A stretch of DNA of 64,000 nucleotides from Gillisella taibaishanensis (lineage in GTDB: Bacteria; Pseudomonadota; Alphaproteobacteria; Rhizobiales; Rhizobiaceae). The stretch is taken from NCBI RefSeq assembly GCF_001938985.1, contig NZ_MKIN01000024.1:186407-250406 (forward strand), written 5' to 3'. Of the stretch, positions 37,083-47,563 are shown piece after piece; the stretch's first letter is position 1, and each line of letters begins with the position of its first letter. The position numbers and the translations under genes are program-made. The notes below the pieces were generated by a model. It was not told the DNA's origin. It did no database searches and saw only the letters and a program-made list of their open reading frames with translations.

Positions 37083-38096
37083 TTATCCTCCGTTGGAGAC
37101 GGAAATCAGCGCCTCAAGCCGCGCAAGGGCAGCGCCGCTGTCGAGGGACTTGGCGCCGATCGCCATGCCTTCGCCAATGTCTGCGGCCTTACCCGCGATC
37201 ACTAGCGCGGCCGCAGCATTGCAGAGCGAAACGTCGCGGTAGGCATTTTTCTCACCCTGGAGCACTGCACGCAAGGCCCGAGCGTTGAATTCGCCATCAC
37301 CGCCCTTCAAAACGGCGAGATCGACCTGTGGCACGCCGAAATCGGCAGGCGTCAGATCGAATCGGCGGATCTCGCCCTTTTCAAGTGCAGCAACCTGAGT
37401 TGTTCCCGTCGTGGTGATCTCATCAAGGCCGTTGCCATGCACGACCCAGACGCTCTCGCTGCCGAGATCACGCAGGGTTTCGGCCAGCGGCTGTACCCAT
37501 TCCGGTGCGTAGACGCCGAGTAACTGCTTCTTGACGCCAGCCGGATTGGCGAGCGGGCCGAGCAGATTGAAAATCGTGCGTGTGCCGAGCTCTACGCGGG
37601 CCGGGCCGACATGGCGCATTGCCGAATGGTGAAGCTGGGCAAACATGAAACCGACGCCGGCCTCGGTGATGCAGCGGCCGATCGTCGCCGGATCGATGTC
37701 GAGCTTGACGCCGAGAGCCGTGAGGCTGTCAGCAGCGCCGGATTTCGAGCTGAGCGCCTTGTTGCCATGCTTGGCAACCGTCACGCCGGCGCCAGCGGTG
37801 ATGATGGCAGCCAGCGTCGAGATATTGTAGGTGCCGGTCCCGTCGCCGCCCGTACCGACGATGTCGATGGCATCGGCGGGCGCTGTGACCGGCAGCATTT
37901 TCTGGCGCATGACGGTTACGGCGCCGACGATCTCAGGCACCACTTCGCCACGCATGCGCAGCGCAATGAGGAAACCGCCGATCTGCGCCGGCGTTGCCTC
38001 GCCAGACATCAGGATATTGAAGGCTTCGGACGCTTCCTCCCGCGTCAGCGCCTGACCGCCGGCCACCTTGGCTATGAATGGCTTCAGCCCGTTCAT
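37083..38096 (-). CDS. trpD: Anthranilate phosphoribosyltransferase
   Basis: A 337-residue enzyme that joins anthranilate to PRPP. The glycine-rich PRPP loop [15 protein letters not shown] lies at about 80-94, [15 protein letters not shown] at about 107-121, and RNPANPAG-like [16 protein letters not shown] near 165. It sits between the ppiD-like gene (21 bases) and trpC. The trpE/trpG function is not in the window, as is usual for rhizobia, where trpE(G) lies elsewhere. Confidence 0.96.
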   Translation of the reverse strand: MNGLKPFIAKVAGGQALTREEASEAFNILMSGEATPAQIGGFLIALRMRGEVVPEIVGAVTVMRQKMLPVTAPADAIDIVGTGGDGTGTYNISTLAAIITAGAGVTVAKHGNKALSSKSGAADSLTALGVKLDIDPATIGRCITEAGVGFMFAQLHHSAMRHVGPARVELGTRTIFNLLGPLANPAGVKKQLLGVYAPEWVQPLAETLRDLGSESVWVVHGNGLDEITTTGTTQVAALEKGEIRRFDLTPADFGVPQVDLAVLKGGDGEFNARALRAVLQGEKNAYRDVSLCNAAAALVIAGKAADIGEGMAIGAKSLDSGAALARLEALISVSNGG

Positions 38097-38117
38097 GTGC
38101 TTGGCCCTCCCGGCCGC

Positions 38118-40007
38118 TCAGCGCACCATGGCCTGCTGGGCCAGTGCCTGGTTGATCGTGACGCCATACTTTGTCTGCAGCTGATTGACCATCTGGTCGA
38201 GAATGTCGTCGCCGGCCGATTTCGCTAGCGCCGTGATCTGCTGCTCCTGCTGGTCCATGACATCGCCGGTCGGCTGTGTATTGACCTCAGTCACTTTCAG
38301 GACGATCTGCGTCATGGGATCGGCGCCGACGGCAGAGCCGACCATGCCGTTCGGGCCACGGAAGGCGGCCTGTACGGCTGCGGGTCCGAGAACCGGATCG
38401 TCGGTGTCACGGCGAAGACCGGTCTTGTTCTCGACGCTGATGGACATTTGCGTCGACAGATCGGCAAGCGATGTGCCGGCATCGACCTTCTTCTTCAGCT
38501 CTTCTGCCTTGGCGCCCAGCGCCTGCTTCTGCTGTTCGGTCGTCCAGTCGGTGGTGACCTTGTCCTTGACCTCTTCCAAGGTCCGGTCGCGGGCCGGATC
38601 GATAGATGTCACATCAAACCACACATACCCGTTGCGGCCAATGTTCAGAGGCAGGGGGTCGGCACCCGGTTCCGTTTCGAACACGGACTTCAACAGAGCC
38701 TGCTGCTCCGGCAGGTTGGTGGCCGCCTTGCCAGTCTTATCCTGGCCGCGCGCGTCGAGACCTTCGACCTTCACAGCCTTCAGACCAACCTTGGTGGCAG
38801 CTTCTTCAAGGCTTGAGCCGGAGGCGCGCAGGTCTTCGAAGTGGTCATGCACATCGTTGATCTGCTGGGCAGCGGCATTGGCTGCGAGATCGGTGCGGAT
38901 CTGGTCCTTGACCTCGTCCAGCGTCTTCGTCCGGCTCGGCTTGATGTTGCTAACCCTCAAGATGACGGGACCAAACGCGCCGTCGACGACAGGCGTCGTC
39001 TGACCGTCTTTCTCGATGGCAAAAGCGGCTTCGGCCAGCTTCTGGTCGGGCAGGTCGGCTCTGGTGAAATCGCCAAGCAGCACGTCCGTTGCGGTCTTGC
39101 CCTGATCGGCAACCAGCTGATCGAAGGTCTTGCCGTTCTTCAACGACTGTTCGGCGGCATCCGCCAGTTCCTTGGTCTGGAACGTCAGCTGTTCCAGCGT
39201 ACGGCTGCCAGCCACTTCGAATTTTTGCTTGTTGGCTTCGTAATCCTGTTTGACCTGTTCGTCGGTTACCGCCTTCGGGTCGGCGATATCGGCCGGCTCC
39301 AGCTTGACATAGGCAAAGCTGCGATATTCCGGGGCGCGGTAGCGCGACTTCATCGTGTTGAACCAGGTCTTCAGCGTCGCATCATCAGGCGCTTTGATTG
39401 GGTCTATGTTCGCGGTCGTCAGCAGCAGGTAATCGATGCTGCGGCTTTCCTGGCGGTAGAGCTTCAAGGCATCGACCAGCACCTTCGGAGGCACGAAACC
39501 TTCTGCGGTCGCATCAACGATCTGGCTGCGCACCGCGACCTTAGACCGTTCCTTGATGTAATCTTGCTCGCGGATGCCGGAATTGCGCAGGCGTGAGGTG
39601 AACAACTGCTTGTCGAACTGGCCATTGGTGTTCTTGAAGGCCGGGTCGTCGCCGATCAACTGCGCCAGCCGATCCTGCGACAGGCCCAGATTCATGTCCG
39701 ATGCCAGCTGATCGAGCGCAGCACCGGCTGTCAGCTGCTGGTAGACCTGCGATTCGATTCCGAGCTGACGGGCCTGCTCGCTGGTCAGCTGCGTACCGAA
39801 GCGGCGGCTGAGGTCGGAGATCTGGCGCTGATAGGCGAGGCGGAACTCATTGGCGTTGATGCTCTGGCTACCGACCTTGATTACCTTGTCGGATGTATCG
39901 CTCATGATCGAGCTGGAGATACCCCAGATCCCGAAGGACGCGACGAGCAAAAGAAGAAGCCCTTTTGCCACCCAGGTGCCGGCAGCTTTTCTCAGGAACA
40001 CGAGCAT
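38118..40007 (-). CDS. SurA/PpiD-type membrane-anchored peptidyl-prolyl isomerase
   Basis: A 629-residue periplasmic folding factor anchored by one N-terminal TM helix (about 14-34, KGLLLLLVASFGIWGIS). A SurA-N-like helical chaperone region follows (VYQQLTAGAALDQLASDMNL). A parvulin-like PPIase segment lies at about 260-370 (ending FGPVILRVSNIKPSRTKTLDEV), and a second, similar module is near 460-600. By family knowledge it helps outer-membrane and periplasmic proteins fold. It is the first gene of the unit leading into trpD. Confidence 0.88.
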   Translation of the reverse strand: MLVFLRKAAGTWVAKGLLLLLVASFGIWGISSSIMSDTSDKVIKVGSQSINANEFRLAYQRQISDLSRRFGTQLTSEQARQLGIESQVYQQLTAGAALDQLASDMNLGLSQDRLAQLIGDDPAFKNTNGQFDKQLFTSRLRNSGIREQDYIKERSKVAVRSQIVDATAEGFVPPKVLVDALKLYRQESRSIDYLLLTTANIDPIKAPDDATLKTWFNTMKSRYRAPEYRSFAYVKLEPADIADPKAVTDEQVKQDYEANKQKFEVAGSRTLEQLTFQTKELADAAEQSLKNGKTFDQLVADQGKTATDVLLGDFTRADLPDQKLAEAAFAIEKDGQTTPVVDGAFGPVILRVSNIKPSRTKTLDEVKDQIRTDLAANAAAQQINDVHDHFEDLRASGSSLEEAATKVGLKAVKVEGLDARGQDKTGKAATNLPEQQALLKSVFETEPGADPLPLNIGRNGYVWFDVTSIDPARDRTLEEVKDKVTTDWTTEQQKQALGAKAEELKKKVDAGTSLADLSTQMSISVENKTGLRRDTDDPVLGPAAVQAAFRGPNGMVGSAVGADPMTQIVLKVTEVNTQPTGDVMDQQEQQITALAKSAGDDILDQMVNQLQTKYGVTINQALAQQAMVR

Positions 40008-40152
40008 CGAAACGAAAACCTCATCAATATTCTTCGCCGAATGCGAAGCAGACGTCGTTGCTTAAAGCAATCACCGAACAAATTGAAGGCTTCGTTGCGG
40101 GAAAACCCCAGCCGGATGGTGCGAAATGCGAATGAGGTGCCGCAAACTTACG

Positions 40153-40186
40153 AAAAAGCCCGGCGGAGGGAACCGCCGGGCTGTTT
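40153..40186 (-). terminator. Rho-independent terminator of gltA (possibly bidirectional)
   Basis: A 10-bp perfect stem, AGCCCGGCGG and CCGCCGGGCT, with a 6-base loop. It has AAAAA on the left (a T run for the minus strand) and GTTTT on the right. It lies 23 bases past the gltA stop. Confidence 0.85.
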
Positions 40187-40208
40187 TCTGCGACTGAATG
40201 CGTGCCAG

Positions 40209-41498
40209 TTAGCGCTTGGCAACAGCCACGTAGTCGCGCTTAGGAGCGCCGGTATAGAGCTGGCGAGGACGTCCGATGCGCTGCTGCGGATCTTCGATCA
40301 TCTCGTTCCACTGGGCGATCCAGCCGACGGTGCGGGCGAGTGCGAAGAGAACGGTGAACATTTCCGTGGGGAAGCCGAGCGCGCGCAGCGTGATGCCCGA
40401 ATAGAAGTCGACATTCGGGTAGAGCTTCTTCTCGATGAAATATTCGTCGCTCAGTGCGATCTTTTCCAGCTCCAGCGCAACCTGCATCAGCGGATCGCCG
40501 GCATTGCCGGTGGCTTCCAGCACTTCATACATGGTCTTCTGCATGATCTTGGCGCGCGGGTCGTAGTTCTTGTAGACCCGGTGACCGAAGCCCATCAGAC
40601 GGAACGGATCGTTCTTGTCCTTGGCGCGGGCGATATATTCCGGAATGCGGTCAACCGTGCCGATTTCGCGCAGCATGTTGAGCGCTGCTTCGTTGGCGCC
40701 GCCATGAGCGGGGCCCCAGAGGCAGGCAATGCCGGCCGCGATGCATGCAAACGGGTTGGCGCCGGAAGAGCCGGCCAGACGCACCGTCGAGGTCGAGGCG
40801 TTCTGCTCGTGATCCGCATGCAGAATGAAGATCCGGTCCATGGCACGGGCGAGAACCGGGTTGACTGCGTAATCCTCGCAAGGCACGGCAAAGCACATGT
40901 GCAGGAAATTGGCAGCGTAATCCAGGTTGTTCTTCGGGTAAACGAAGGGCTGGCCGATATGGTACTTGTAGGCCATGGCCGCAATGGTCGGCATCTTGGC
41001 GATCATGCGAAGGCTGGCGACCATCCGCTGGTGCGGATCGGTGATGTCGGTCGAGTCGTGGTAGAAGGCCGAGAGCGCGCCGACCGTCCCGACCATGACG
41101 GCCATTGGATGGGCGTCACGACGATAGCCAGAGAAGAACTTCGACATCTGCTCATGCACCATCGTATGGTGTGTGACGCGATGATCGAAATCCTTTTTCT
41201 GTGCAGCCGTCGGCAGCTCACCGTAAAGCAGAAGGTAGCAGACTTCGAGGAAATCGCCCTTTTCGGCCAGCTGTTCGATGGGGTAGCCACGATGCAGCAA
41301 CACGCCTTCATCACCGTCGATATAGGTGATCTTCGATTCGCATGACGCCGTGGAGGTAAATCCGGGATCGTAGGTAAACTTGCCGGTATGCTTGTAGAGG
41401 GCGCCGATATCAATGACATCGGGGCCAATTGTGCCGCTTCGCACGGTCAAATCGACAGCCTTGTCCTCAATCTTCAAGTTTGCGCTTTGTTCCGTCAT
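40209..41498 (-). CDS. gltA: Citrate synthase
   Basis: A 429-residue type II (NADH-responsive-size) citrate synthase condensing oxaloacetate and acetyl-CoA. Active-site segments are [20 protein letters not shown] (catalytic His), [15 protein letters not shown] (second His and oxaloacetate Arg) and the Asp-containing [19 protein letters not shown] precedes the ATG at 41498. It stands upstream of the ppiD-like gene on the same strand but has its own terminator. The product feeds the TCA cycle from the acetyl-CoA made by the pdh genes at 55-58 kb. Confidence 0.97.
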   Translation of the reverse strand: MTEQSANLKIEDKAVDLTVRSGTIGPDVIDIGALYKHTGKFTYDPGFTSTASCESKITYIDGDEGVLLHRGYPIEQLAEKGDFLEVCYLLLYGELPTAAQKKDFDHRVTHHTMVHEQMSKFFSGYRRDAHPMAVMVGTVGALSAFYHDSTDITDPHQRMVASLRMIAKMPTIAAMAYKYHIGQPFVYPKNNLDYAANFLHMCFAVPCEDYAVNPVLARAMDRIFILHADHEQNASTSTVRLAGSSGANPFACIAAGIACLWGPAHGGANEAALNMLREIGTVDRIPEYIARAKDKNDPFRLMGFGHRVYKNYDPRAKIMQKTMYEVLEATGNAGDPLMQVALELEKIALSDEYFIEKKLYPNVDFYSGITLRALGFPTEMFTVLFALARTVGWIAQWNEMIEDPQQRIGRPRQLYTGAPKRDYVAVAKR

Positions 41499-41843
41499 GG
41501 TGATCCTCCGGATATAGGCGGGAGACGCGGCTTTCGCTTTGCCTCAGGTTAAGCGTTGGCAATTAGCTATATGATCCAGAGGTTAATGCCAAGCTATCCG
41601 AAGGACAAAGTGTGCATTGCAATAAATCGCCACTTGCACATCAGGCATGCGATAATGCCGCAGCTGGGTTTATGTGCCATGGCCTCTATCTCGTGCACCC
41701 TTTGATTGATAATCTGCGCCAAGAGAGCCTATCGAAATTCTTGAAGTTAATTTGATCTAAGCGATTTTCAAAAGTGTCCATTCCGGGATTTGCGCCTTCG
41801 TCGCAGGTCTTCAGCGAATGGCACCGGAGCGGCGGCAGAATCG
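41499..41843. other. Divergent intergenic region gltA/comEC
   Basis: About 345 bases, moderately AT-rich between 41550 and 41780, holding the promoters of gltA and comEC. No gene and no remnant of gltX was seen. No operator identified. Confidence 0.4.
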
Positions 41844-44780
41844 ATGCCGGACACGGCGGAATGGGAACTGGTCAGGGAGGAGGCGAGGCCGGCGGGACCG
41901 GTATCGCCACGGCGCTCCCGTGCCTCGACCGGCCTGTTCGACGAGGTGCTGCGACGCCCTGCCGTAGAGGCGGAAGATGCCGAGGACGACGAGGGATACG
42001 GTAGTCCGGCGCTACAGATCTCAACGTGGCGGCGGCTCGGTCAGGGCCTCATCGCGGACATTCGCCAGGAACTCCTTCACGGCCGGCCATTCTTGTTCCT
42101 GCCTGTCCTGATCGGGCTTGGATCGATCTGGTGGTTTACCCGGCCGCAGGATTTGCCGCGCCTGCCGATCTTGCTTGCTTTTTGCGCGGCCGGTCTGGTC
42201 TGGGTAAGGGTCCGCTTCCGTCATCCGATGCTCGGCCTTGCCTTCGGCATTGCAACCGTCGGTCTCTCCGGCATGTTGCTGGCCGACGCCGAAACCTGGC
42301 GGCTCGGCACTGTCATAATCGACTCTCCAGTGACCACCGTTATCCGCGGGCGGGTGCTTTCAAGCGAGCCGAATGCCTCGGGAAATCAAAGATATGTGAT
42401 TGCGCTGCAGCAAACACGTTTTCCGAGCCTCAAGCGTATGCCGCAACAGGTGGCCCTGCTCGCCAGGGGACGGCACGACTTACTGAAGCCTGGAGACTGG
42501 ATGGAGGGCAGGGCACGCCTTAGCCCGCCATCCGGGCCGGCTTTGCCGGGGTTGAATGACTTTGCCTTTGCATCCTATTTCGAAGGCATCGGTGCAATCG
42601 GCTATTTTTATCAGCCGCCAAAGCGAATCGAGCCTGATGCCAGTGCCGCTTCGCTCGGCCTTATAGAGCGTGCCGGGAATGTTTTTCAGGAAACGACGGA
42701 GGACGTCCGAAATGCCATTTCGGATCGAATTCGTTTTCTCGTGCCCGGCGATTCCGGCGCTTTCGCAGTCGCTATCGTCACGGGCGAGCGGCGCGGTTTG
42801 TCTGATAAGGCCAATAACGATCTGCGCGTTTCCGGTCTTGCTCATATCATTTCGATTTCCGGGCTGCATATGGCGCTTGCGGGCGGCCTGTTCTTCGTCG
42901 GCATACGCCGGTTACTGAGCCTCGTGCCTGGCATGGCAGAGGCATGGCCAATCAAAAAAACCGCCGCCGCCGGCGCCATTGCCACAACGACCGGCTACTT
43001 CCTGATTTCAGGCTATGACATTGCCGCTCAGCGCGCCTATCTGATGATGGTCATCATGTTGTCGGCCGCTTTCTTCGATCGGCCTGTGCTCAGCCTGCGC
43101 AATGCGGCGCTGGCTGCTTTCCTTGTCATTCTCCTATCGCCCTCGCAGGTCATGGGACCGAGCCTGCAAATGTCGTTTGCCGCGACCTTCGCACTGATTG
43201 CCGGCTTCGATCTCTGGCGCCGACGACCGCGCCTGCCGGCGCTCTTGCCGCCAATCCCCTTGTTGGCTCCACTTAAACCGCTGGGAACGGCGGTCGTCGG
43301 CAGCTTGATGACGTCGGCGCTGGGTGGCGTATCGACCGCAATTTTCTCGGCCGCGCATTTTCACCGGGTCGGTCTGCATGGTCTCGAGGCCAATCTGTTT
43401 GCTGCTCCTATTATCTCAATGCTGGTCATGCCTGCGGCGATGATCGGCGTGCTGCTGATGCCGTTTGGTCTCGACCGATGGCCGATTGAGGCGATGGGCC
43501 TCGGGCTTGATGCGGTGCTGGCCATTGCCAGGCAAGTCGCGACTTGGGGCGCAGGCTTTACCTTTGGCCGGTTTGAATGGTGGTTTCTGCCGCTATCGGC
43601 CACCGGGTTGATGGTGCTGGCCCTGATGAAGACCCGATTGCGGTTGATTGGCTTGGCCATGATGCTCACGGCCTTCGTTTATGAAGCCGTCAAATCTGAT
43701 CCGCCTTTGCCCAATCTCGCCGTGACCGAGGATGGCCAACTCTTCGCTATCCTGCGTCAGGGCGATCGCAACATGGTGACCGCAGCGACCAACAGAGCAA
43801 AGCCGCCAGGCTTTGTCTTCAGCCAATGGCGTTCGGTGATCGATATTGCTGACCCGGTCCCACCCGAAATGCTGAAAAAACCCGCATCGGCCGGAGAGCC
43901 GGCGGAAAAGGGCAAAGCCAAACCGCCTAAAAAGAACCGCGAACGAGAGCAGACTGACCCGCAGCAGGCCCTTGCGGAGATGCAAACCGCAAAGGCAAAG
44001 GCCGCCACACAAACAGACATCTTCCATTGTCGCTCAGACGGCTTCTGCATAGCTAAGCTCAGCAATGGCTGGACCGTCAGTCTAGTCCAGAACCGTGATT
44101 TTGCGCAGGCCGCATGCCAGTTATCGGACTTGGTCGTGGCCCCACAAGTGGGCTCCGCGCAAATAGAAGCTGCAAAGACTGATTCCGATCAGACCGGCCG
44201 TCACGATATGCGAGCGAAACAAGGTAACCAGCCAAAATCAGATGTTTATACCGCCTGCATGCCAACATCACGCCCGGCGCTGACATCGATGACGCCAACA
44301 AGGCCAGAAACGGCAAAGGATGAAGCACTGTCTTCCCAAGAAGAACTGGCGCAGACAGAGCCGGCCTCGCAGGCCGAGTTCGGCCAGAACGTGTTAGCGT
44401 CTTCGACTCAAGAAGCTCAGCAACCAACTGCTTCAACGTCACGCTCGGCGCCTGTGGTGCTAACGCGTGACGCGCTACGCCACTTCGGTGCCATGGAAAT
44501 CACCCTCGGCGATCCCGTTGCCCGCAAACTGCACATCCAGACCGCCTTCAACGGCGAATATCGGCCCTGGACGCGCCATCGCTATTTCGACTGGCGCAAA
44601 AACACCTACGAACAACCAGTTCCAGACGATCGTCCCGGACAAAGGCAGAGCGTTGACGCCGCTCTCCTCGACAAATCTACGCAAAGCTCAAACACGCCAG
44701 CACAAGACGGCGAGGGCAGCAAGGACGATCCGCTCGCCGATATCGCGCCTTTATCCGGCGCTAGTGATAGCGGCGAATGA
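41844..44780 (+). CDS. comEC: ComEC/Rec2-family DNA-uptake membrane protein with long atypical C-terminal tail
   Basis: A polytopic protein of about 978 residues that would form the inner-membrane DNA channel in natural competence. A DUF4131-like N-terminal region (TM near 85-150, then the [23 protein letters not shown]-like segment) is followed by the competence domain: [46 protein letters not shown] and about eight TM helices. The C-terminal region lacks the HxHxDH metallo-beta-lactamase signature. It is instead interrupted by a Lys/Glu/Gln/Ser/Thr-rich stretch of about 200 residues between [15 protein letters not shown] and [14 protein letters not shown]. The start is uncertain (TTG at 41790 is also possible). 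The end overlaps lexA by 20 bases. Confidence 0.83.
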   Translation: MPDTAEWELVREEARPAGPVSPRRSRASTGLFDEVLRRPAVEAEDAEDDEGYGSPALQISTWRRLGQGLIADIRQELLHGRPFLFLPVLIGLGSIWWFTRPQDLPRLPILLAFCAAGLVWVRVRFRHPMLGLAFGIATVGLSGMLLADAETWRLGTVIIDSPVTTVIRGRVLSSEPNASGNQRYVIALQQTRFPSLKRMPQQVALLARGRHDLLKPGDWMEGRARLSPPSGPALPGLNDFAFASYFEGIGAIGYFYQPPKRIEPDASAASLGLIERAGNVFQETTEDVRNAISDRIRFLVPGDSGAFAVAIVTGERRGLSDKANNDLRVSGLAHIISISGLHMALAGGLFFVGIRRLLSLVPGMAEAWPIKKTAAAGAIATTTGYFLISGYDIAAQRAYLMMVIMLSAAFFDRPVLSLRNAALAAFLVILLSPSQVMGPSLQMSFAATFALIAGFDLWRRRPRLPALLPPIPLLAPLKPLGTAVVGSLMTSALGGVSTAIFSAAHFHRVGLHGLEANLFAAPIISMLVMPAAMIGVLLMPFGLDRWPIEAMGLGLDAVLAIARQVATWGAGFTFGRFEWWFLPLSATGLMVLALMKTRLRLIGLAMMLTAFVYEAVKSDPPLPNLAVTEDGQLFAILRQGDRNMVTAATNRAKPPGFVFSQWRSVIDIADPVPPEMLKKPASAGEPAEKGKAKPPKKNREREQTDPQQALAEMQTAKAKAATQTDIFHCRSDGFCIAKLSNGWTVSLVQNRDFAQAACQLSDLVVAPQVGSAQIEAAKTDSDQTGRHDMRAKQGNQPKSDVYTACMPTSRPALTSMTPTRPETAKDEALSSQEELAQTEPASQAEFGQNVLASSTQEAQQPTASTSRSAPVVLTRDALRHFGAMEITLGDPVARKLHIQTAFNGEYRPWTRHRYFDWRKNTYEQPVPDDRPGQRQSVDAALLDKSTQSSNTPAQDGEGSKDDPLADIAPLSGASDSGE

Positions 44781-45480
44781 GGCCGACGAGCTTGCCCTGA
44801 ATCTTCACCCGGTCCGGCCCGAAAATGCGCGTTTCATAAGCCGGGTTGGCGGCTTCCAGCGCAATCGAGGCGCCGCGGCGGCGAAAGCGTTTCAGCGTCG
44901 CTTCTTCATCGTCGACAAGCGCGACAACGATGTCACCGGGATTGGCAGTGGTTGCATTGCGGATGATGACCGTATCGCCGTCGAGAATCCCGGCCTCGAT
45001 CATCGAGTCGCCCTTGACCTCCAGCGCGTAGTGCTCGCCATTGCCCAACATCTCGGCCGGCACGGAAATATCATGGGTATTGTTCTGAATGGCGGAAATC
45101 GGAACGCCGGCGGCTATCCGCCCCATGACTGGAATAGAGGATGAGCTGCGCACTTCTTCGACCGGCTTTACCGGCGCTGACGGCACAGCTTGCAGCTTGC
45201 CACGGCTGCCTTCAATGACGGAAGGAGAGAACCCTGTGCGACGCGGCGGTATGCTCGTCGTCATCGCTTCCGGCAGCTTGATAACCTCAAGCGCTCGCGC
45301 CCGGTTGGGCAAGCGGCGAATGAAGCCGCGCTCTTCTAGGGCGGTGATCAGCCGGTGAATGCCGGACTTGGACGCCAGATCGAGCGCGTCCTTCATCTCG
45401 TCGAAGGAGGGCGGCACGCCGGACTCCTTCATGCGCTCGTGTATAAACAGCAAAAGTTCCTGTTGCTTGCGAGTCAGCAT
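44761..45480 (-). CDS. lexA: LexA repressor
   Basis: A 239-residue SOS repressor. The N-terminal winged helix (about 1-65) has the recognition region [20 protein letters not shown]. The C-terminal S24 domain has the self-cleavage site Ala124-Gly125 (RIAAGVP) and the Ser159/Lys197 dyad (GDSM, TLKRF). On RecA activation LexA cleaves itself and derepresses DNA-repair genes; uvrB at the left end of this window is a typical target. An SOS box at 45529-45543 shows autoregulation. The 3' end overlaps comEC. Confidence 0.97.
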   Translation of the reverse strand: MLTRKQQELLLFIHERMKESGVPPSFDEMKDALDLASKSGIHRLITALEERGFIRRLPNRARALEVIKLPEAMTTSIPPRRTGFSPSVIEGSRGKLQAVPSAPVKPVEEVRSSSSIPVMGRIAAGVPISAIQNNTHDISVPAEMLGNGEHYALEVKGDSMIEAGILDGDTVIIRNATTANPGDIVVALVDDEEATLKRFRRRGASIALEAANPAYETRIFGPDRVKIQGKLVGLIRRYH

Positions 45481-45528
45481 CGGGTCCTACCCTTGATTCA
45501 TGAAACAAATACAGAACATACGCTATCT

Positions 45529-45543
45529 GTTCCAGTTGTGTTC
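45529..45543. promoter_or_regulatory. LexA (SOS) box in the lexA promoter
   Basis: GTTC-CAGTTGT-GTTC is a perfect match to the alphaproteobacterial SOS box GTTC-N7-GTTC, 49 bases upstream of lexA. A degenerate second copy on the other strand, AAAC-N7-GAAC (45503-45517), has one mismatch. Confidence 0.9.
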
Positions 45544-45612
45544 CGCAAGGCCCTCTCGTAAATTTCATCGTCACTCGGATCGCTGCTGTAAACCAGGCAG
45601 AGATTTTTGGGC

Positions 45613-47283
45613 TTATCGCGCATTCACGGCGAGCGCGACTCCTTCACCGCGCGGGTCATGGGCGCCGCTGAGGTTTCCGTCTTGGGCAATAGTGATGACG
45701 CCAGCCTGACCGGCAATCGGGCTTTGCGGTGGGATGGACGAAAGCTCGTGGCCGAGTGCAGCCAGGCGCGATAAGACCTCGTCGCCGCAATCGCCCTCGA
45801 TCTTCAAGCTGTCGCGGCTATCGGAAAAAGTCTTGCCAAGCAGGAAGCGCGGGCCGGCCAGCGCCTCTGAAGGGCTCTGGTGGTAATCGATCAGCCGTGT
45901 CAGCAGCATGGAAAGGGTCTGCGGCTGGCCGTCCGCGCCTTGGGTTCCGTAAACCAGCGCCGGCATTCCATCCTTGAGTGCGATGCCTGGATTGAGGGTG
46001 TAGAAGGGACGCTTTCCCGGCTTAAGACAATTGGGGCTGTCAGGGTCGAGGGAGAAAGCCGCGCCGCGGTTTTGCCAGAGCATGCCGGTATCGCCGACCA
46101 CGACACCGCTGCCCCAGTCGAAATAGGTGCTTTGCAAGGTGCTGACGCAGCGGCCCTCCGCGTCCACAGCACCGAAAAACACTGTGTCACCGGTCCGATA
46201 AGGCTGCGGCCAGGGCAGTGCCTTGCCAGAATCGATGGCATCGGCTGCCTGGCGCAGCGCCTCCGGCGTCAGCCAGTCGTCGATGGCCTGCGCAGTGAAT
46301 TCAGGATCGGCAATCCGGTGGCGCGTCAGGAAGGCCTGTTTCACCGCCTCGACGGTGAGATGCAGATGATCAGCACTTCCCGGCGCATAGGAATGAAGGT
46401 CGAAATGCGCGAGAATGCCCATGATGGTGAGCGTGGTGATACCTTGCGTCGGCGGCGGGGGGGCGAGAAGCTCGTAGCCGCGATAGGCAAGCCGCGCTGG
46501 GGCGACCCGGCGGGTGTGCGTTGCTGCGAGATCGTCGGCCGTCAGCGGCGATCCGGCAGCTCGCAGTCCCTCGGCAATCCGCCGCGCCAGCGGCCCCTCG
46601 TAGAAGCTGCGCGCGCCCTGACTGGCCAGCGTCTCAAGAACTGTTGCCAGATCCGGCTGGTAAAACATGTCGCCGGCGTCAAGCGGCTTGCCGTCTTTGA
46701 AGAACAGCTTGGAGAAGCTCGGCCAATCCGCAACCATGTCCTTGCGCATATCAAGCCAGAAGCCTTGCGAGCGACTGATCGGAAACCCGCCTTTGGCATG
46801 GCCGATCGCGTCTTGCAGCAGATCGCCGAAGGCGGTCCGACCTCCCCAAGCCTCCTTGCTATAGCGATGCACCGCATCCCAGGCATCGACGGTCGCCGCC
46901 GTGGTCAGCATCGACAGCGGCCCGCGCGTCGGGATGGCGTCGCCGGTAAAGTCCGGCAGGTTTTGCGCGGCCTGGCCGATGCCGAGGAAGGTCTCTTGCC
47001 GGCCGGCGCGGTCGGCCAGAAGCCAGACAGAATCACCACCAAGCCCGCAGAAATGCGGGTAGACCACCGCAATGGTCGCGGCCATGGCGATAGCGGCTTC
47101 GGCCGCCGTGCCGCCGTCGGCAAGCACAGCAGCGCCGGCAGCGCTCGCCAATGGATGTGGGCTCGTGACCATGCCAGCGCCACGGCGTCCTGAAACGGCT
47201 TCATGAGAATTGGCGGTAAGGGCAGAGGCAATCGGCATGGCATGGGTCTCGGCAGCTTTGGGGGAGTAAGGACAAGCTGGCAT
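45613..47283 (-). CDS. ggt: Gamma-glutamyltransferase family protein
   Basis: A 556-residue N-terminal-nucleophile enzyme. The early segment GMVTSPHPLASAAGAAVLADGGTAAEAAIAMAA is the GGT signature start. The proposed autocleavage/catalytic threonine is in GDTVFF near residue 364, followed by WGSGVVV and ALVYGTQGADGQPQ in the small-subunit half. Family members hydrolyse or transfer gamma-glutamyl groups, or cleave cephalosporin-like amides. No strong signal peptide is seen, so it may be cytoplasmic. The ATG at 47283 is likely; GTG 47310 and ATG 47238 are alternatives. It is divergent from two amidohydrolases, suggesting a nitrogen-scavenging module. Confidence 0.85.
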   Translation of the reverse strand: MPACPYSPKAAETHAMPIASALTANSHEAVSGRRGAGMVTSPHPLASAAGAAVLADGGTAAEAAIAMAATIAVVYPHFCGLGGDSVWLLADRAGRQETFLGIGQAAQNLPDFTGDAIPTRGPLSMLTTAATVDAWDAVHRYSKEAWGGRTAFGDLLQDAIGHAKGGFPISRSQGFWLDMRKDMVADWPSFSKLFFKDGKPLDAGDMFYQPDLATVLETLASQGARSFYEGPLARRIAEGLRAAGSPLTADDLAATHTRRVAPARLAYRGYELLAPPPPTQGITTLTIMGILAHFDLHSYAPGSADHLHLTVEAVKQAFLTRHRIADPEFTAQAIDDWLTPEALRQAADAIDSGKALPWPQPYRTGDTVFFGAVDAEGRCVSTLQSTYFDWGSGVVVGDTGMLWQNRGAAFSLDPDSPNCLKPGKRPFYTLNPGIALKDGMPALVYGTQGADGQPQTLSMLLTRLIDYHQSPSEALAGPRFLLGKTFSDSRDSLKIEGDCGDEVLSRLAALGHELSSIPPQSPIAGQAGVITIAQDGNLSGAHDPRGEGVALAVNAR

Positions 47284-47563
47284 GGAACGCCTGACAATCG
47301 CAATGCTCACGATGCGTGAAATCCATCACATCGATGGCATGCAAATATCGGCGCTGGGATTTCCGACACCACCGCGTAAACAAAGACGCAAACAAAGAGT
47401 TGAGTGCGGACTAGCGCGCAAAGGGCTGGCTTTAGGAAAAAACCTCTGCGAAAACAGGGCGAGATGAAGACGAGCTGGCTTTGATTTTTAGAAGCGACAA
47501 TCGTCCTTTGCCGCGTCTGCCCCATCGCCAAGCCTGCCCCTCGTGAATGAAAGCCGCACCGCC

